DNA of 64,000 nucleotides from Aurantibrevibacter litoralis (GCF_034651555.1 NZ_JAYEEQ010000017.1:1-64000); one strand, 5' to 3'; shown: positions 8,832-19,187, counted from the first letter of the stretch. Notes: generated by a model from the sequence alone, not told the origin. A program made the numbers and translations.

Positions 8832-9272
8832 ATGGAAAGAAAGGAATTTTTACGGACTTTGGGGGCTGGAGCTGCATTTGCTTTAAGCTTTCCTTGTCTA
8901 CAAGGCTGCTCAAAAGATGGTGTAAATGGTGAAATAGTACCGGTGCCAACGGGCATTGATTTTACGATTGATTTAAGTACCGCCGAGGGTGCCAAACTAC
9001 AGAATAATGGCGATTTTATCCTTAAAGAATTGGTGGTCGTAGTTAAAAACCTTGAAGGCGAGTTTATAGCTGCTAGTCAGGTTTGTAGTCATGAAGCCTA
9101 CGACCAAGTGAGGTTTTTAAAGGCTAATGGCGGATTTTTTCACTGTGATGTACATGGGTCGCGTTTTAGCCAATCCGGAGAACCGCTTAATCAGGTCGAC
9201 AGCAAAATTCCCCGTCCTTTAAAAATGTTTCAAACAGAACTTACGGGGAACATCCTAAGAGTTTTTGAATAA
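8832..9272 (+). CDS. Rieske (2Fe-2S) domain lipoprotein
   Basis: Small exported iron-sulfur protein. The N-terminus MERKEFLRTLGAGAAFALSF is a signal sequence ending at a lipobox-like CLQGC. The Rieske cluster ligands appear as VCSHE (C-x-H) and FHCDVHGSRF (C-x2-H). It lacks the long insertion of bc1 Rieske subunits and resembles stand-alone Rieske proteins. It lies 29 bp upstream of an ApbE flavinyltransferase on the same strand, so both may belong to one envelope redox system. The electron partner is not in the window. Confidence 0.88.
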   Translation: MERKEFLRTLGAGAAFALSFPCLQGCSKDGVNGEIVPVPTGIDFTIDLSTAEGAKLQNNGDFILKELVVVVKNLEGEFIAASQVCSHEAYDQVRFLKANGGFFHCDVHGSRFSQSGEPLNQVDSKIPRPLKMFQTELTGNILRVFE

Positions 9273-9301
9273 GTTCCAAATCATTCTTTACGCCGCAGCA
9301 C

Positions 9302-10303
9302 TTGAAGGTTTTTGTATCCATCATTATTGGTCTTTACCTTACGGCAACATGGTGTCAAGAAAACCCCTATATTTCCGTAAAAAGAAACTTTAGCATTTTT
9401 AAAACCGATTTTGAAATTACGGTGGTAACCAAAAATGAGGATATCGGCTATATTAATATTGAAGAAATAGTCTCAGAACTTCGAAGGGTAGAAAAATTAA
9501 TAACCGCAGACCTTGAGGATTCCGAAGTTTCCCGAATTAATGCTAATGCCGGCGTACAACCGGTTAAAGTTAGCCCCGAGATTTTTAAACTAATCCAAAG
9601 AGCCATTCAGTTATCTCAACTTACCGACGGTGCTTTTGATATTACCGATGGGGTTTTAGACGATCTTTGGAGGTTTGATGGCAGCATCACCTATATGCCA
9701 ACTAGTGCCGAAATAAATAGCCAACTAGACCGTGTCGGCTATCAAAAAATACAGATGAATGAGAAGGAACACACTGTTTTTTTGACCAAAAAAGGAATGC
9801 GTATCACTTTTGATTTTATGGGGATAGGCTATGCCATAGACAGCGCCAAGGAATTTATGGCTTCAAAAGGTGTCAAGGCTGGTTCTATTAAAGGCGGTAC
9901 AATTATAGCCACATGGGGTACCAAGGCCACAGGCGATAAGTGGTTATTGGGGATTGCCAATCCAAATCCGATGCGATTGGAGCGCATTTTTTCATGGGTG
10001 CCTATTGTGGAATCTGCGGTCGCAACTTGTGGTAATAATGATGCGTTTATTACTTTTAACAACCTAAAATATGGTAGCAACATAGATCCACGTACCGGGT
10101 ATCCGGCAATAGGCGTGCAAAACGTATCCGTTTTTGCAAAAAGTGCCGAATATTGCGCAGCCCTATCCAAGGCTATTGCGATATTGGGCATAACGCACGG
10201 TATGGCAATTATCAATCAGTTAGATGCCACCGAGGCCATTATAATTACCAATGACTATGCGTTGCACAAAAGCAAAGCGGTTAGCCTTCATAGTGCGCCA
10301 TAA
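9302..10303 (+). CDS. apbE: FAD:protein FMN transferase (ApbE family)
   Basis: Periplasmic enzyme that attaches FMN covalently to threonine in target flavoproteins such as RnfG or NqrC. It has a signal-like N-terminus (VSIIIGLYLTATWC). Family segments are present: VSRINANAG, DGAFDITDGVLDDLWRF, FMGIGYAIDSA and NIDPRTGYPA. The 333-residue length is usual. The start is a TTG at 9302; no better ATG exists upstream of the signal peptide. KGGTIIATWG replaces the more usual GGN-I-xxxG, a minor variation. It follows the Rieske gene closely and is probably cotranscribed with it. Confidence 0.9.
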   Translation: MKVFVSIIIGLYLTATWCQENPYISVKRNFSIFKTDFEITVVTKNEDIGYINIEEIVSELRRVEKLITADLEDSEVSRINANAGVQPVKVSPEIFKLIQRAIQLSQLTDGAFDITDGVLDDLWRFDGSITYMPTSAEINSQLDRVGYQKIQMNEKEHTVFLTKKGMRITFDFMGIGYAIDSAKEFMASKGVKAGSIKGGTIIATWGTKATGDKWLLGIANPNPMRLERIFSWVPIVESAVATCGNNDAFITFNNLKYGSNIDPRTGYPAIGVQNVSVFAKSAEYCAALSKAIAILGITHGMAIINQLDATEAIIITNDYALHKSKAVSLHSAP

Positions 10304-10449
10304 TACGGGAAGCTCAGTGCAGCATCCTTTGCGCTAATTATAAACCGGAACACCTTCAAAAGCAATGTAAAATTCCATCTATCAAATACGATGGATTTGC
10401 GGTAATGTTCAAATTTATCGTAAATTCGCAGACTTAGGGAAGATTGCAT

Positions 10450-11526
10450 ATGTTAGAAAAATTAAATATTGTAAAACAACGTTTTGACGAGGTGTCAGAT
10501 CTTATTATTCAACCTAAGATCATTTCCGATCAAAAACGATATGTACAGCTTAATAGAGAATACAAGGATCTAAAAGCGTTAATGGATAAGCGAGAGCGCT
10601 ATTTAGAACTGACACAAAATATAAAGGAAGCAGAAGAAATTATAGCAGAAGGTAGCGATCCGGAAATGCTGGAAATGGCGAAGCTTCAAATAGAAGAATC
10701 TAAAGAAGGAATTCCAAAACTAGAAGAAGATATAAAGCTATTGCTCATTCCAAAGGATCCGGAAGATGCTAAGAATGTGGTGATGGAAATTAGAGCCGGA
10801 ACAGGTGGAGATGAAGCCAGCATTTTTGCGGGCGATCTTTACCGAATGTATTCTAAATATTGCGAATCTAAAGGATGGCGCACCAATGTGATTGATTTAA
10901 GTGAAGGTACTAATGGTGGCTTTAAAGAAATACAATTTGAAATTACGGGCGAAGAAGTCTACGGTACACTAAAGTTTGAAGCCGGAGTGCACCGTGTGCA
11001 ACGGGTGCCACAAACCGAAACTCAAGGCAGGATACACACCAGTGCTGCCACCGTAATGGTGCTTCCGGAGGCCGAAGAGTTTGATGTGCAGATAGATCCA
11101 AAAGAGGTGCGAATTGATTTTTTCTGTTCTTCAGGCCCTGGAGGACAATCCGTAAACACCACCTATTCTGCCGTGCGCCTTACCCATATTCCTACCGGTT
11201 TGGTAGCCCAATGTCAGGACGAAAAATCGCAACATAAAAATAAGGATAAGGCGTTTAAAGTTTTGCGTTCCCGATTGTACGATATTGAATTGGCTAAAAG
11301 GCAAGAAGAAGATGCAGCCAAGCGAAACTCGCAAGTAAGTAGTGGCGATCGCTCGGCGAAAATTAGAACCTACAATTATCCGCAAGGCAGGGTTACAGAT
11401 CACCGAATTGGCCTTACCTTATACGATTTACAGAACATTTTGCAGGGCGATATTCAAAAAATAATAGAAGAATTGCGGTTGGTAGAAAATACCGAAAAAT
11501 TAAGGGTGGCTTCAGAAACGTATTAA
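10450..11526 (+). CDS. prfA: Peptide chain release factor 1
   Basis: Recognises UAA and UAG stops and releases the nascent chain. The 358-residue length is standard. The GGQ peptidyl-hydrolysis motif sits in SSGPGGQSVNTTYSAV, the conserved RAGTGGDEA segment is present, and the codon-recognition region has RVQRVPQTETQGRIHTS. The first ATG (10450) is chosen over a TTG two codons upstream. It is followed after 30 bp by pyrF on the same strand. Confidence 0.97.
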   Translation: MLEKLNIVKQRFDEVSDLIIQPKIISDQKRYVQLNREYKDLKALMDKRERYLELTQNIKEAEEIIAEGSDPEMLEMAKLQIEESKEGIPKLEEDIKLLLIPKDPEDAKNVVMEIRAGTGGDEASIFAGDLYRMYSKYCESKGWRTNVIDLSEGTNGGFKEIQFEITGEEVYGTLKFEAGVHRVQRVPQTETQGRIHTSAATVMVLPEAEEFDVQIDPKEVRIDFFCSSGPGGQSVNTTYSAVRLTHIPTGLVAQCQDEKSQHKNKDKAFKVLRSRLYDIELAKRQEEDAAKRNSQVSSGDRSAKIRTYNYPQGRVTDHRIGLTLYDLQNILQGDIQKIIEELRLVENTEKLRVASETY

Positions 11527-11556
11527 AGATTATCTTTTTTCAGCCAAAGACGCACT

Positions 11557-12378
11557 ATGGATATAACGCATTTAGTAGCACAAATACATCAGAAAAAGTC
11601 ATTTTTGTGCATTGGGTTAGACACAGATTTGGAAAAGGTGCCCGCACATATATTGGCAGAAGAAGATCCTATCTTTGCGTTTAACAAAGCTATTATTGAT
11701 GCTACACATAGCTACTGTGTGGCCTATAAGCCAAACACTGCATTTTATGAAGCATATGGTTTAGCAGGTTGGCAATCGTTGGAAAAAACCATAGCGTACC
11801 TCAATACCTATTATCCAGAACAATTTACGATTGCTGATGCCAAAAGAGGGGATATTGGGAACACCTCTTCTCGATATGCCAAGGCATTTTTTGAAGAGAT
11901 GGATTTTGATGCCATTACGGTAGCCCCCTATATGGGACGCGATTCCGTAGAGCCTTTTTTAACCTTTAAAGATAAGTTTACCATTCTTTTGGCCTTAACC
12001 TCCAATGACGGGGCGTTCGATTTTCAGACTCAAATAGTGGGTACCACAGCGTTGTATAAACAGGTGTTACAAACGGCAATGTCGTATGCTAATTCGGAAA
12101 ATTTAATGTTTGTAGTGGGAGCCACTAAGGCTTCTTTCTTGCGTGAAATTAGGCAAATAGTACCCGAAAATTTTTTATTAATTCCCGGTGTAGGGGCGCA
12201 AGGCGGCAGTTTAAAAGAAGTTTGCAATTATGGAATGAACCGGAATGTGGGACTATTGGTAAATTCATCCCGAGGTATTATATATGCGTCTTCCGGTGAA
12301 GATTTTGCAGAAATTGCGGCACTAAAAGCCATGGAGCTACAAACCGAAATGGCTTCGGTACTGGCTGAGATGGGTTAG
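11557..12378 (+). CDS. pyrF: Orotidine 5'-phosphate decarboxylase (type 2)
   Basis: Last step of UMP synthesis, decarboxylating OMP. The 273-residue length and the active-site ADAKRGDIGNTS place it in the PyrF type 2 (subfamily 2) group common in Bacteroidota. The N-terminal FLCIGLDTDLEKVP and phosphate-binding IPGVGAQGG and NSSRGIIYA are also seen. It lies 30 bp after prfA, a linkage that suggests cotranscription. Confidence 0.96.
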   Translation: MDITHLVAQIHQKKSFLCIGLDTDLEKVPAHILAEEDPIFAFNKAIIDATHSYCVAYKPNTAFYEAYGLAGWQSLEKTIAYLNTYYPEQFTIADAKRGDIGNTSSRYAKAFFEEMDFDAITVAPYMGRDSVEPFLTFKDKFTILLALTSNDGAFDFQTQIVGTTALYKQVLQTAMSYANSENLMFVVGATKASFLREIRQIVPENFLLIPGVGAQGGSLKEVCNYGMNRNVGLLVNSSRGIIYASSGEDFAEIAALKAMELQTEMASVLAEMG

Positions 12379-12382
12379 GTGC

Positions 12383-12577
12383 TTAAAGCAAAGCGTCTAA
12401 CATTGTTTTAATTTTTCTAGCCTTTGCTTCAAAAAAATCGCCCAATTGGGTGTTTTTGTATTGTGTACTCCCTGCCTTTTCAAAAAAGTTTTGATAAAGA
12501 TGCTCTAAGATGCGTATCGCATTGCCATTTTTTTCTATAGAGGTTACGGCTCCTACCCTGCAATATTGATTTTCCAT
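12383..12577 (-). CDS. Small hypothetical protein
   Basis: A 64-residue, soluble, helix-prone protein starting MENQYCRVGAV. Its stop sits 5 bp from the convergent pyrF stop. A consensus -7 element TATCTTTG on the same strand (12598-12605) supports the ATG at 12577 and real expression. No domain recognised. Confidence 0.6.
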   Translation of the reverse strand: MENQYCRVGAVTSIEKNGNAIRILEHLYQNFFEKAGSTQYKNTQLGDFFEAKARKIKTMLDALL

Positions 12578-12597
12578 GATTTCTAAGGTGCTTCTTA

Positions 12598-12605
12598 CAA
12601 AGATA
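12598..12605 (-). promoter_or_regulatory. Putative -7 element (TATCTTTG)
   Basis: Exact TAnnTTTG match 21 bp upstream of the small hypothetical gene's ATG. Confidence 0.5.
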
Positions 12606-12791
12606 CGATCAAAATCAAGTTTTAGATTTTTGTCGGGTAGCGATACAACTAAAAATCAGGTTTTTCATCTTAATTTCTTGAGATACCTTCAAAAATGAAG
12701 CTGGTTATTGAAAAAATGGTAAAACCAAGCTTTCGTAAACCGAAGTTGGGTACTCTAAAAAAATAAATTACATTTATAAAAAAAACTGCTA

Positions 12792-13574
12792 TTGCTTAGC
12801 TACACCACGCATCGGCACAACAACGCTATAAAATGGGTTACTTTTGTGCATGGCGCAGGAGGAAGTTCTTCTATATGGTATAAGCAAATCCGAGAATTTA
12901 AAAAATATTTTAATATTTTATTGCTGGATCTTCGCGGACATGGCAATTCTAAAATGCATCTTAAGGATGCCATGAATCATAAATACACGTTTAATTTCAT
13001 TACTCAAGATATCGTGGAAGTTATAGATCACTTGGGGATTGAGAAATCACATTTTGTAGGTATTTCTTTGGGAACAATTTTGATACGGAATCTGGCAGAA
13101 AACCATCCTGAAAGGGTAGAGAGCATGGTGATGGGTGGGGCTATTATGAAGCTGAATTTGCGATCTCAGTTCTTGATGAAAATGGGCATTATTTTCAAAT
13201 CGGTTGTACCTTATATTTGGCTGTACACCCTTTTTGCATTTGTAATTATGCCCAAAAAAAACCATAAAGAATCGCGCTCCCTGTTTGTGCGTGAGGCGAA
13301 GAAACTTTATCAGAAGGAATTTATGAGATGGTACGCACTTACCTCTGAAATTAATCCGTTACTTAGGTTGTTTAGGACTTTTGATATAAAAATACCGGCG
13401 CTTTACGTAATGGGCAGGGAAGATTATTTGTTTCTGCCAACCATCAAAAAAATAGCTTCACAAAGTGAGACTGCTGCCCTTGTGGTTGTAGAGAATTGCG
13501 GACATGTGGTAAACGTAGAACAGCCTCACGAGTTTAATAAAGTCGTAATACAGTATTTAATGCTACGTGCTTAA
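12792..13574 (+). CDS. Alpha/beta hydrolase
   Basis: A 260-residue cytoplasmic hydrolase of the classical alpha/beta fold; substrate unknown. The oxyanion-side VHGAGGSSSIW, the nucleophile elbow GISLG (Ser), an acid in MGREDYLF and the histidine in NCGHVVNVEQP form a full catalytic triad. A hydrophobic cap region lies at about residues 130-160. The start is TTG (12792); no ATG with better context precedes it. Ends at a strong terminator. Confidence 0.88.
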   Translation: MLSYTTHRHNNAIKWVTFVHGAGGSSSIWYKQIREFKKYFNILLLDLRGHGNSKMHLKDAMNHKYTFNFITQDIVEVIDHLGIEKSHFVGISLGTILIRNLAENHPERVESMVMGGAIMKLNLRSQFLMKMGIIFKSVVPYIWLYTLFAFVIMPKKNHKESRSLFVREAKKLYQKEFMRWYALTSEINPLLRLFRTFDIKIPALYVMGREDYLFLPTIKKIASQSETAALVVVENCGHVVNVEQPHEFNKVVIQYLMLRA

Positions 13575-13577
13575 ACA

Positions 13578-13604
13578 AAAAAACCGGTGCTCCCACCGGT
13601 TTTA
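13578..13604 (+). terminator. Intrinsic terminator
   Basis: Stem AAAACCGGTG/CACCGGTTTT with loop CTCC, right after the hydrolase stop codon. Confidence 0.85.
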
Positions 13605-13731
13605 AACTAACTAACTCAAAAACTACTAACTCAAACAATGCGTTGCAAAACTCTTATTTTTTAAGAGGATATAGGTTATCCTAATATTAGGAGTATGTTA
13701 TTTTTATGCGATAATAGCACTTTAAATGCGT

Positions 13732-13857
13732 TTAAACATTCCCGTTATTCTGGTACTGGGCAAAATCGCAGACATCGGACACCATTGTAAAGGTGCTAAT
13801 AAAGGCCTTTTGGGCTTGCTCCGAGGTCGTTTCCTTAAATAAGTAACGTGTACTATG
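13732..13857 (-). pseudogene. C-terminal gene fragment (about 41 codons)
   Basis: A minus-strand frame bounded by stops reads RYLFKETTSEQAQKAFISTF followed by an MVSDVCDFAQYQ-type end and a TAA. Composition is protein-like but there is no start or upstream continuation. It lies just downstream of the DUF4197 gene. Family unrecognised; it could be chance. Confidence 0.3.
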
Positions 13858-13892
13858 TTAAAATATTGTGGTATGCAAAAGAAAATCATCAA

Positions 13893-14594
13893 TTATTTGT
13901 CCTGCAACGCAAATATTTTTTTTAAGGTATCTGAGGTCCTCGCAGATATTTTAGTTCTAATTTCTTGTTCTTCTACAGCTATCATTGTAAATACTCCCTT
14001 TAAAGCCTCATTAGTTACATAATCTGTAAGATCGGGATTTACCGCAGTAGTCATCGGCAGGTTATTGTATCGTGTAATGAGATTATTCCAAATTTTATCT
14101 GCACCAACTTTGGTAAAGGAATTTTGAATAACCGGATTGAATTTGGCGTATAAATCGGTACTCGTAGCGCCAGATAAATATTGCGTGGCAGCATCATTGG
14201 GTCCCATTAAGATTTGCTTTGCGTCTGCAAACCCTATTCCTTTAACGGCATTCACAAAAATAGGAGTAGCTTCACTCACAGCGTCTTCCGCTGCTCGGTT
14301 AAGCACTTTTAGTCCTTCGTCGGCCAAATTGCCCAATCCAATACTCCGTAACGTGTTATCTACTTTTTGCAATTCATCGGGCAACATAATTTTAACCAAT
14401 TCATTCCGAAAAAAACCATCGGGTTTGGTTAAGGTACTCACTTGTTTTTCGATACCCTGATTGAGAGCTTCTTTGAGTCCATTGGCGATTTCGGCATTGC
14501 CCAGACCGCCTTGCGGTAGTTGATTTACCACTTGTTGTAACTCGGAACATCCGGCTGCTTGTAAGATCAAAAGAAATAATAACATTTTTTTCAT
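13893..14594 (-). CDS. DUF4197 domain lipoprotein
   Basis: A 233-residue secreted protein with a lipoprotein signal (LLFLLILQAAGC). The rest is the helical DUF4197 domain, including GFADAKQILMGPNDAATQYL and a C-terminal conserved KIFALQDK-like end. Function unknown; homologues are common in Bacteroidota and Proteobacteria. The ATG start is clear. It is transcribed towards the fragment at 13732 and lies downstream of purU on the same strand. Confidence 0.9.
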   Translation of the reverse strand: MKKMLLFLLILQAAGCSELQQVVNQLPQGGLGNAEIANGLKEALNQGIEKQVSTLTKPDGFFRNELVKIMLPDELQKVDNTLRSIGLGNLADEGLKVLNRAAEDAVSEATPIFVNAVKGIGFADAKQILMGPNDAATQYLSGATSTDLYAKFNPVIQNSFTKVGADKIWNNLITRYNNLPMTTAVNPDLTDYVTNEALKGVFTMIAVEEQEIRTKISARTSDTLKKIFALQDK

Positions 14595-14645
14595 TGTGAT
14601 GTGTTTAATGTGAAGATGTGCAAAACATCGATTAAGATTTTAGGG

Positions 14646-15497
14646 TTAGGAGAAAATGACGGTTTTATTGTTGTATACCATCGTCTTGCGTTGTATATGG
14701 AGTTTTACTGCTCTAGAAAGAACAATTTTTTCCAAATCTCGTCCTTTGGCAATAAAGTCTCCAATTTTGTGGGTATGCGATACCGTAGCGACATCTTGCT
14801 CAATAATGGGGCCAGCGTCCAATTCTTCGGTAACGTAATGACTGGTAGCACCAATAATTTTTACACCCCGTGCAAATGCCGCATGATATGGTTTTGCACC
14901 GGCAAAGGCCGGTAAGAAGGAATGATGAATGTTAATGATCTTGTTGGGATATTGTGCAATGACAGATGGCTGCACAATTTGCATATAGCGCGCCAAAACA
15001 ATAAAATTAACCTGATGGTCCGCCAGTAATTTTAACTGTTGCTGTTCTGCCTCATATTGTGTATTCTTACTTACAGGAATGTGGAAAAACGGAATGCTAA
15101 ATTGTGCGGCAATATATGCTAAATCACTGTGATTGCTTAGGATAAATGGAATTTCTACCTCAAGTTCGCCCGAGTGAAATCGGCTCAACAAATCGTACAT
15201 GCAATGATTGTATTTGGATACAAAAAGTGCCATCCGTGGTTTTACGCCACTTAAATGCACACTCCATTCCATCTGATAGGGTACAGCTAGTTTTTTTTCA
15301 AACTCACGGGTAAAGAGCTCAACTGAGGGTAAATTTTGGTCAAAATCGCTTTCTAAGCGCATAAAGAACACATTGGCCTCTTTGTCTACATGCTGATCTA
15401 AATAAATAATATTGCCCCCCTTGGCATGAATGAAACTGGTTACCGTGCTGATGATTCCCGACTGATCGGGGCAATGGATAAGAATGGTCGTCTTCAA
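14646..15497 (-). CDS. purU: Formyltetrahydrofolate deformylase
   Basis: Hydrolyses 10-formyl-THF to formate and THF, feeding formate to purine synthesis and balancing one-carbon pools. It has an N-terminal ACT-like domain (about 1-85, ILIHCPDQSGIISTVTSF) followed by a formyltransferase fold. Catalytic residues are visible in INIHHSFLPAF (Asn, His) and ELDAGPIIEQD (Asp). The 283-residue length is usual. The start is TTG at 15497. The -7 element at 15503-15510 puts the transcription start at or next to this codon, so the mRNA may be leaderless. Confidence 0.95.
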   Translation of the reverse strand: MKTTILIHCPDQSGIISTVTSFIHAKGGNIIYLDQHVDKEANVFFMRLESDFDQNLPSVELFTREFEKKLAVPYQMEWSVHLSGVKPRMALFVSKYNHCMYDLLSRFHSGELEVEIPFILSNHSDLAYIAAQFSIPFFHIPVSKNTQYEAEQQQLKLLADHQVNFIVLARYMQIVQPSVIAQYPNKIINIHHSFLPAFAGAKPYHAAFARGVKIIGATSHYVTEELDAGPIIEQDVATVSHTHKIGDFIAKGRDLEKIVLSRAVKLHIQRKTMVYNNKTVIFS

Positions 15498-15502
15498 AAC
15501 AA

Positions 15503-15510
15503 CAAATTTA
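15503..15510 (-). promoter_or_regulatory. Putative -7 element (TAAATTTG) for purU
   Basis: Exact TAnnTTTG match ending 6 bp before the TTG start of purU. Confidence 0.4.
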
Positions 15511-15640
15511 AAACGGTAAAAGTAAAATATTAAGATTCAAACGATTTACTATGGTAATATTTTTATAATATTCTAATTAATTGACTTATATCATTACGAT
15601 TTTCGTAAATTGTATTGTAAAACAGACGGCATTATTAGCA

Positions 15641-18600
15641 ATGAAACAATACCCTCCCTATACGCCAAAAAATAAAATTCGTCTGGTTACGGCAACGGCC
15701 TTGTTTGATGGACATGATGCGGCCATAAATATCATGCGTCGTATTTGTCAGGCTAGTGGTGCCGAGGTTATTCATTTAGGACATAACCGTAGCGCGGCAG
15801 AAGTGGTAGCATGTGCCATTCAGGAAGACGCAAACGCCATAGCGATTACCTCTTATCAAGGGGGTCATATGGAGTATTTTCGGTATATAAGGGATTTGTT
15901 GAATGCGCAAGGCGCAGGACACATACTCATCTTTGGTGGCGGTGGTGGTGTCATTTTGCCCAAGGAGATAAAGAAATTGATGCAGTATGGCATTACCCGC
16001 TTATATACCCCTGACGATGGCAGAACTTTGGGTTTACAAGGAATGATAAACGATATGCTTTCAACGGCCGATTTTCAATTGCCGAGTATTGAAAAGGCCG
16101 AAACTAAAATATGGCGTGCAGCACTACAAGCCAAGGACAGTCTTACCATTGCCAAAAGTATTTCGTTGGCAGAAAATAAGTATCATACATTTAAAACATT
16201 GTTTGATACCCTGCCAAAAACAGACAAAAACATACCTGTTTTGGGGGTAACCGGTACCGGAGGTGCCGGAAAATCGAGCCTGGTTGATGAACTGGTAAGA
16301 CGCTTTTTATTTGATTTCCCTGAGAGAACCCTTGGAATTATTTCGGTAGATCCTACGAAAAAAAAATCGGGAGGGGCATTGTTGGCTGATAGGATACGGA
16401 TGAATGCAATTAATACCTCAAAGGTGTACATGCGTTCTATGGCAACAAGGCAAGCTAATGCCGCCTTATCGCAACATGTGGATGCGGCAGTATCCGTTTT
16501 AAAACAAGCTGGTTTTGACCTTATAATTTTGGAAACCTCAGGTATAGGACAATCAGATACCGAAATTATAGCACATTGTGATGTGTCACTTTATGTAATG
16601 ACGCCCGAATATGGTGCAGCTACGCAATTAGAAAAAGTTGATATGCTCGATTTTGCCGATGTGGTAGCCATTAACAAATTTGATAAAAAGGGAGCCGAAG
16701 ACGCCCTAAAGGATGTGAAAAAGCAATACGGCAGAAACCACATGCTGTGGGAGGCGAATACTGATGAATTCCCAATTTTTGGCACTATCGCTTCCCGATT
16801 CAATGACTTGGGCACCAGTGCGCTTTACAAAACAATACTCCAAAAATTAACGAATAAAACGGGCATACCCCATACTTCACAGCACCAATGGCAGCAAGAG
16901 GATACCGACGATGCAGTGGTTATTCCCGCCCCTAGAGTACGGTATTTATCGGAAATCGTAGAAACGCTTAAAGCCTACGATACATCCGCTACTATGCAAA
17001 GTGCAATAGCGCAAAGGTTATACGGTATATATCAAACCTTGCTTGCACTGGCAGAAGTGCCACTGCTTCGTGCGGATAAGGATAGCAATGGGCATCCGTT
17101 TTTATCGTTATCGGGCCTTGATGAAGAAGCACTCCTTGGGTATAAAGCATGGGGCGATAAGGACGTTGTGCTACGCCATTTGGTTTGCGAATTTGAGAAG
17201 CATTTAGCGCAACTACAACCTGAACATTGGGAATTAATAGTACAGTGGCACACTAAAGTTAAAACCTATAAAGAAGCAGTTTATGAATATAAGGTTCGAA
17301 AAAAACTATTCGGTTACCCACCTATTCTACGACCTTATCAGATGTAAACATACCTAAAATAGCACTTCCCAAGTATCGCGCTTGGGGCGATCTTTTGCTG
17401 TGGCAACTTCGGGAAAATGTGCCCGGCGAGTTTCCTTATACTGCCGGATTATATCCCCTAAAGCGCAGCGGAGAAGATCCGACAAGGATGTTTGCCGGCG
17501 AGGGTGGTCCGGAGCGTACCAATTGTCGTTTTCACTATCTGAGTTTTGAAGCACCTGCAACACGGTTATCAACAGCTTTTGATTCTGTAACACTTTATGG
17601 TCACGACCCGGATGTACGTCCGGATATCTACGGAAAAATTGGAAATGCGGGCGTATCTATTTGCTGTTTGGACGACGCCAAAAAGCTTTACAGTGGTTTT
17701 GATCTGCTTGATTCCATGACTTCGGTTAGCATGACGATCAATGGCCCTGCACCTATTATGCTCGGATTTTTTCTGAATGCGGCGATAGATCAGCAGTGCG
17801 AAAAGTATATCAAAGCACATTAGTTAGAAGAAACAGTACACGCTAAAATAAAGAACAGGTATGAAGACAAAGCACTTCAAAAGCCTTGCTATAAAGGAGC
17901 GCTTCCCAAGGGACATAACGGATTGGGATTATTGCTTTTAGGGATTACCGGAGATGAGGTATTGCCCGCTGAGGTGTATAGTAAAATAAAGCAAGAAACC
18001 TTACGAAAGGTTCGGGGCACGATCCAGGCCGATATTTTAAAGGAAGATCAAGCACAGAATACCTGTATTTATGCCACAGAATTTGCATTGCGGTTAATGG
18101 CCGATGTACAAGCGTATTTTATAGCAGAAAAAGTACGTAATTTTTATTCAGTTTCTATTTCGGGCTATCATATAGCCGAAGCCGGTGCCAATTCTATTTC
18201 TCAATTGGCGTTCACCTTATCAAACGGGTTTACGTATGTGGAATATTACCTGCATCGGGGTATGGAAATTGACGATTTTGGCCCTAATCTGTCGTTCTTT
18301 TTTTCCAATGGCATCGATCCGGAATACGCAGTTATTGGCCGTGTAGCCCGAAGGATTTGGGCTAAGGCCATGAAGCTGAAATACGGTGCTGGAGCGCGTA
18401 CGCAAATGCTTAAATACCATATACAGACCTCTGGCTGTAGTCTTCATGCACAGGAAATTGATTTTAATGATATCCGAACTACCTTGCAGGCCTTATATGC
18501 TATTTATGATAATTGTAACTCCCTGCATACCAACGCATACGATGAGGCGATAACCACACCCACAGAGGCATCGGTGCGAAGGGCGATGGCCATTCAGTTA

Positions 18601-19113
18601 ATTATTAATAAAGAATTTGGTCTCACTAAAAACGAAAATCCGTTACAAGGATCTTTTATTATTGAAGAACTCACAGATTTGGTAGAGGAAGCCGTGCTTT
18701 TAGAATTTGATCGTATCACAGCCCGCGGTGGTGTACTGGGCGCTATGGAAACCATGTACCAGCGCTCTAAAATTCAAGAAGAAAGTCTAACTTACGAAAA
18801 TGCAAAGCATAGCGGGGCTTATCCCATAGTTGGGGTCAATACCTTTTTAAGTAGTAAGGGTTCTCCAACTCAAATGCCGGAGGAGGTAATTAGAGCTACT
18901 GAAGAAGAGAAAAAAGCACAAATTAGTACCTTGCAAAACCTACATAAGGCCTATGCAAAAGAACAACAAGAATTTCTTTTAGACTTGCAACAGCTTTTGC
19001 CTTTAAAGCAAAATAGTTTTGAAAAGCTAATGGAAGCTACCAAGGTTTGTTCTTTGGGGCAAATTACCAAAACTCTCTTTGAAGTTGGGGGGCAATACCG
19101 ACGAAATATGTAA
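15641..19113 (+). pseudogene. icmF: Fused acyl-CoA mutase with G-protein chaperone (IcmF type), disrupted
   Basis: Intact homologues are about 1,100-residue B12-dependent mutases interconverting isobutyryl- and n-butyryl-CoA or similar acyl-CoAs. Domain order here: B12-binding (LFDGHDAAINIMRR, about residues 20-140); MeaB-like GTPase (GTGGAGKSS Walker A, LETSGIGQSDTEI, NKFD); then the mutase barrel. Two lesions break it. A one-base frameshift lies near 17320-17345, where the first frame stops at 17347 and the reading continues in another frame as LSDVNIPKIALPKY. An in-frame TAG at 17821-17823 then separates KYIKAH from LEETVHAKI. Two conserved positions also read Cys (PERTNCRFHYL, QTSGCSLHAQE) where I expect Arg or Lys; CGT to TGT could explain both. 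ATG 15641 is preferred over the upstream TTG. A sequencing error could explain one lesion, hardly all. Confidence 0.88.
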
Positions 19114-19187
19114 AGTTAAACGTGTAGCTGGAAGATAGTTACATGTAGAAATGGCCGCATAGGGGAATTACAATCCCAGCGAATCAT

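Noticed and set aside
13604..13640. CTAACTCAAA-type short repeats as a possible CRISPR or microsatellite
   Set aside because: Only two or three imperfect units with no spacers of constant length.
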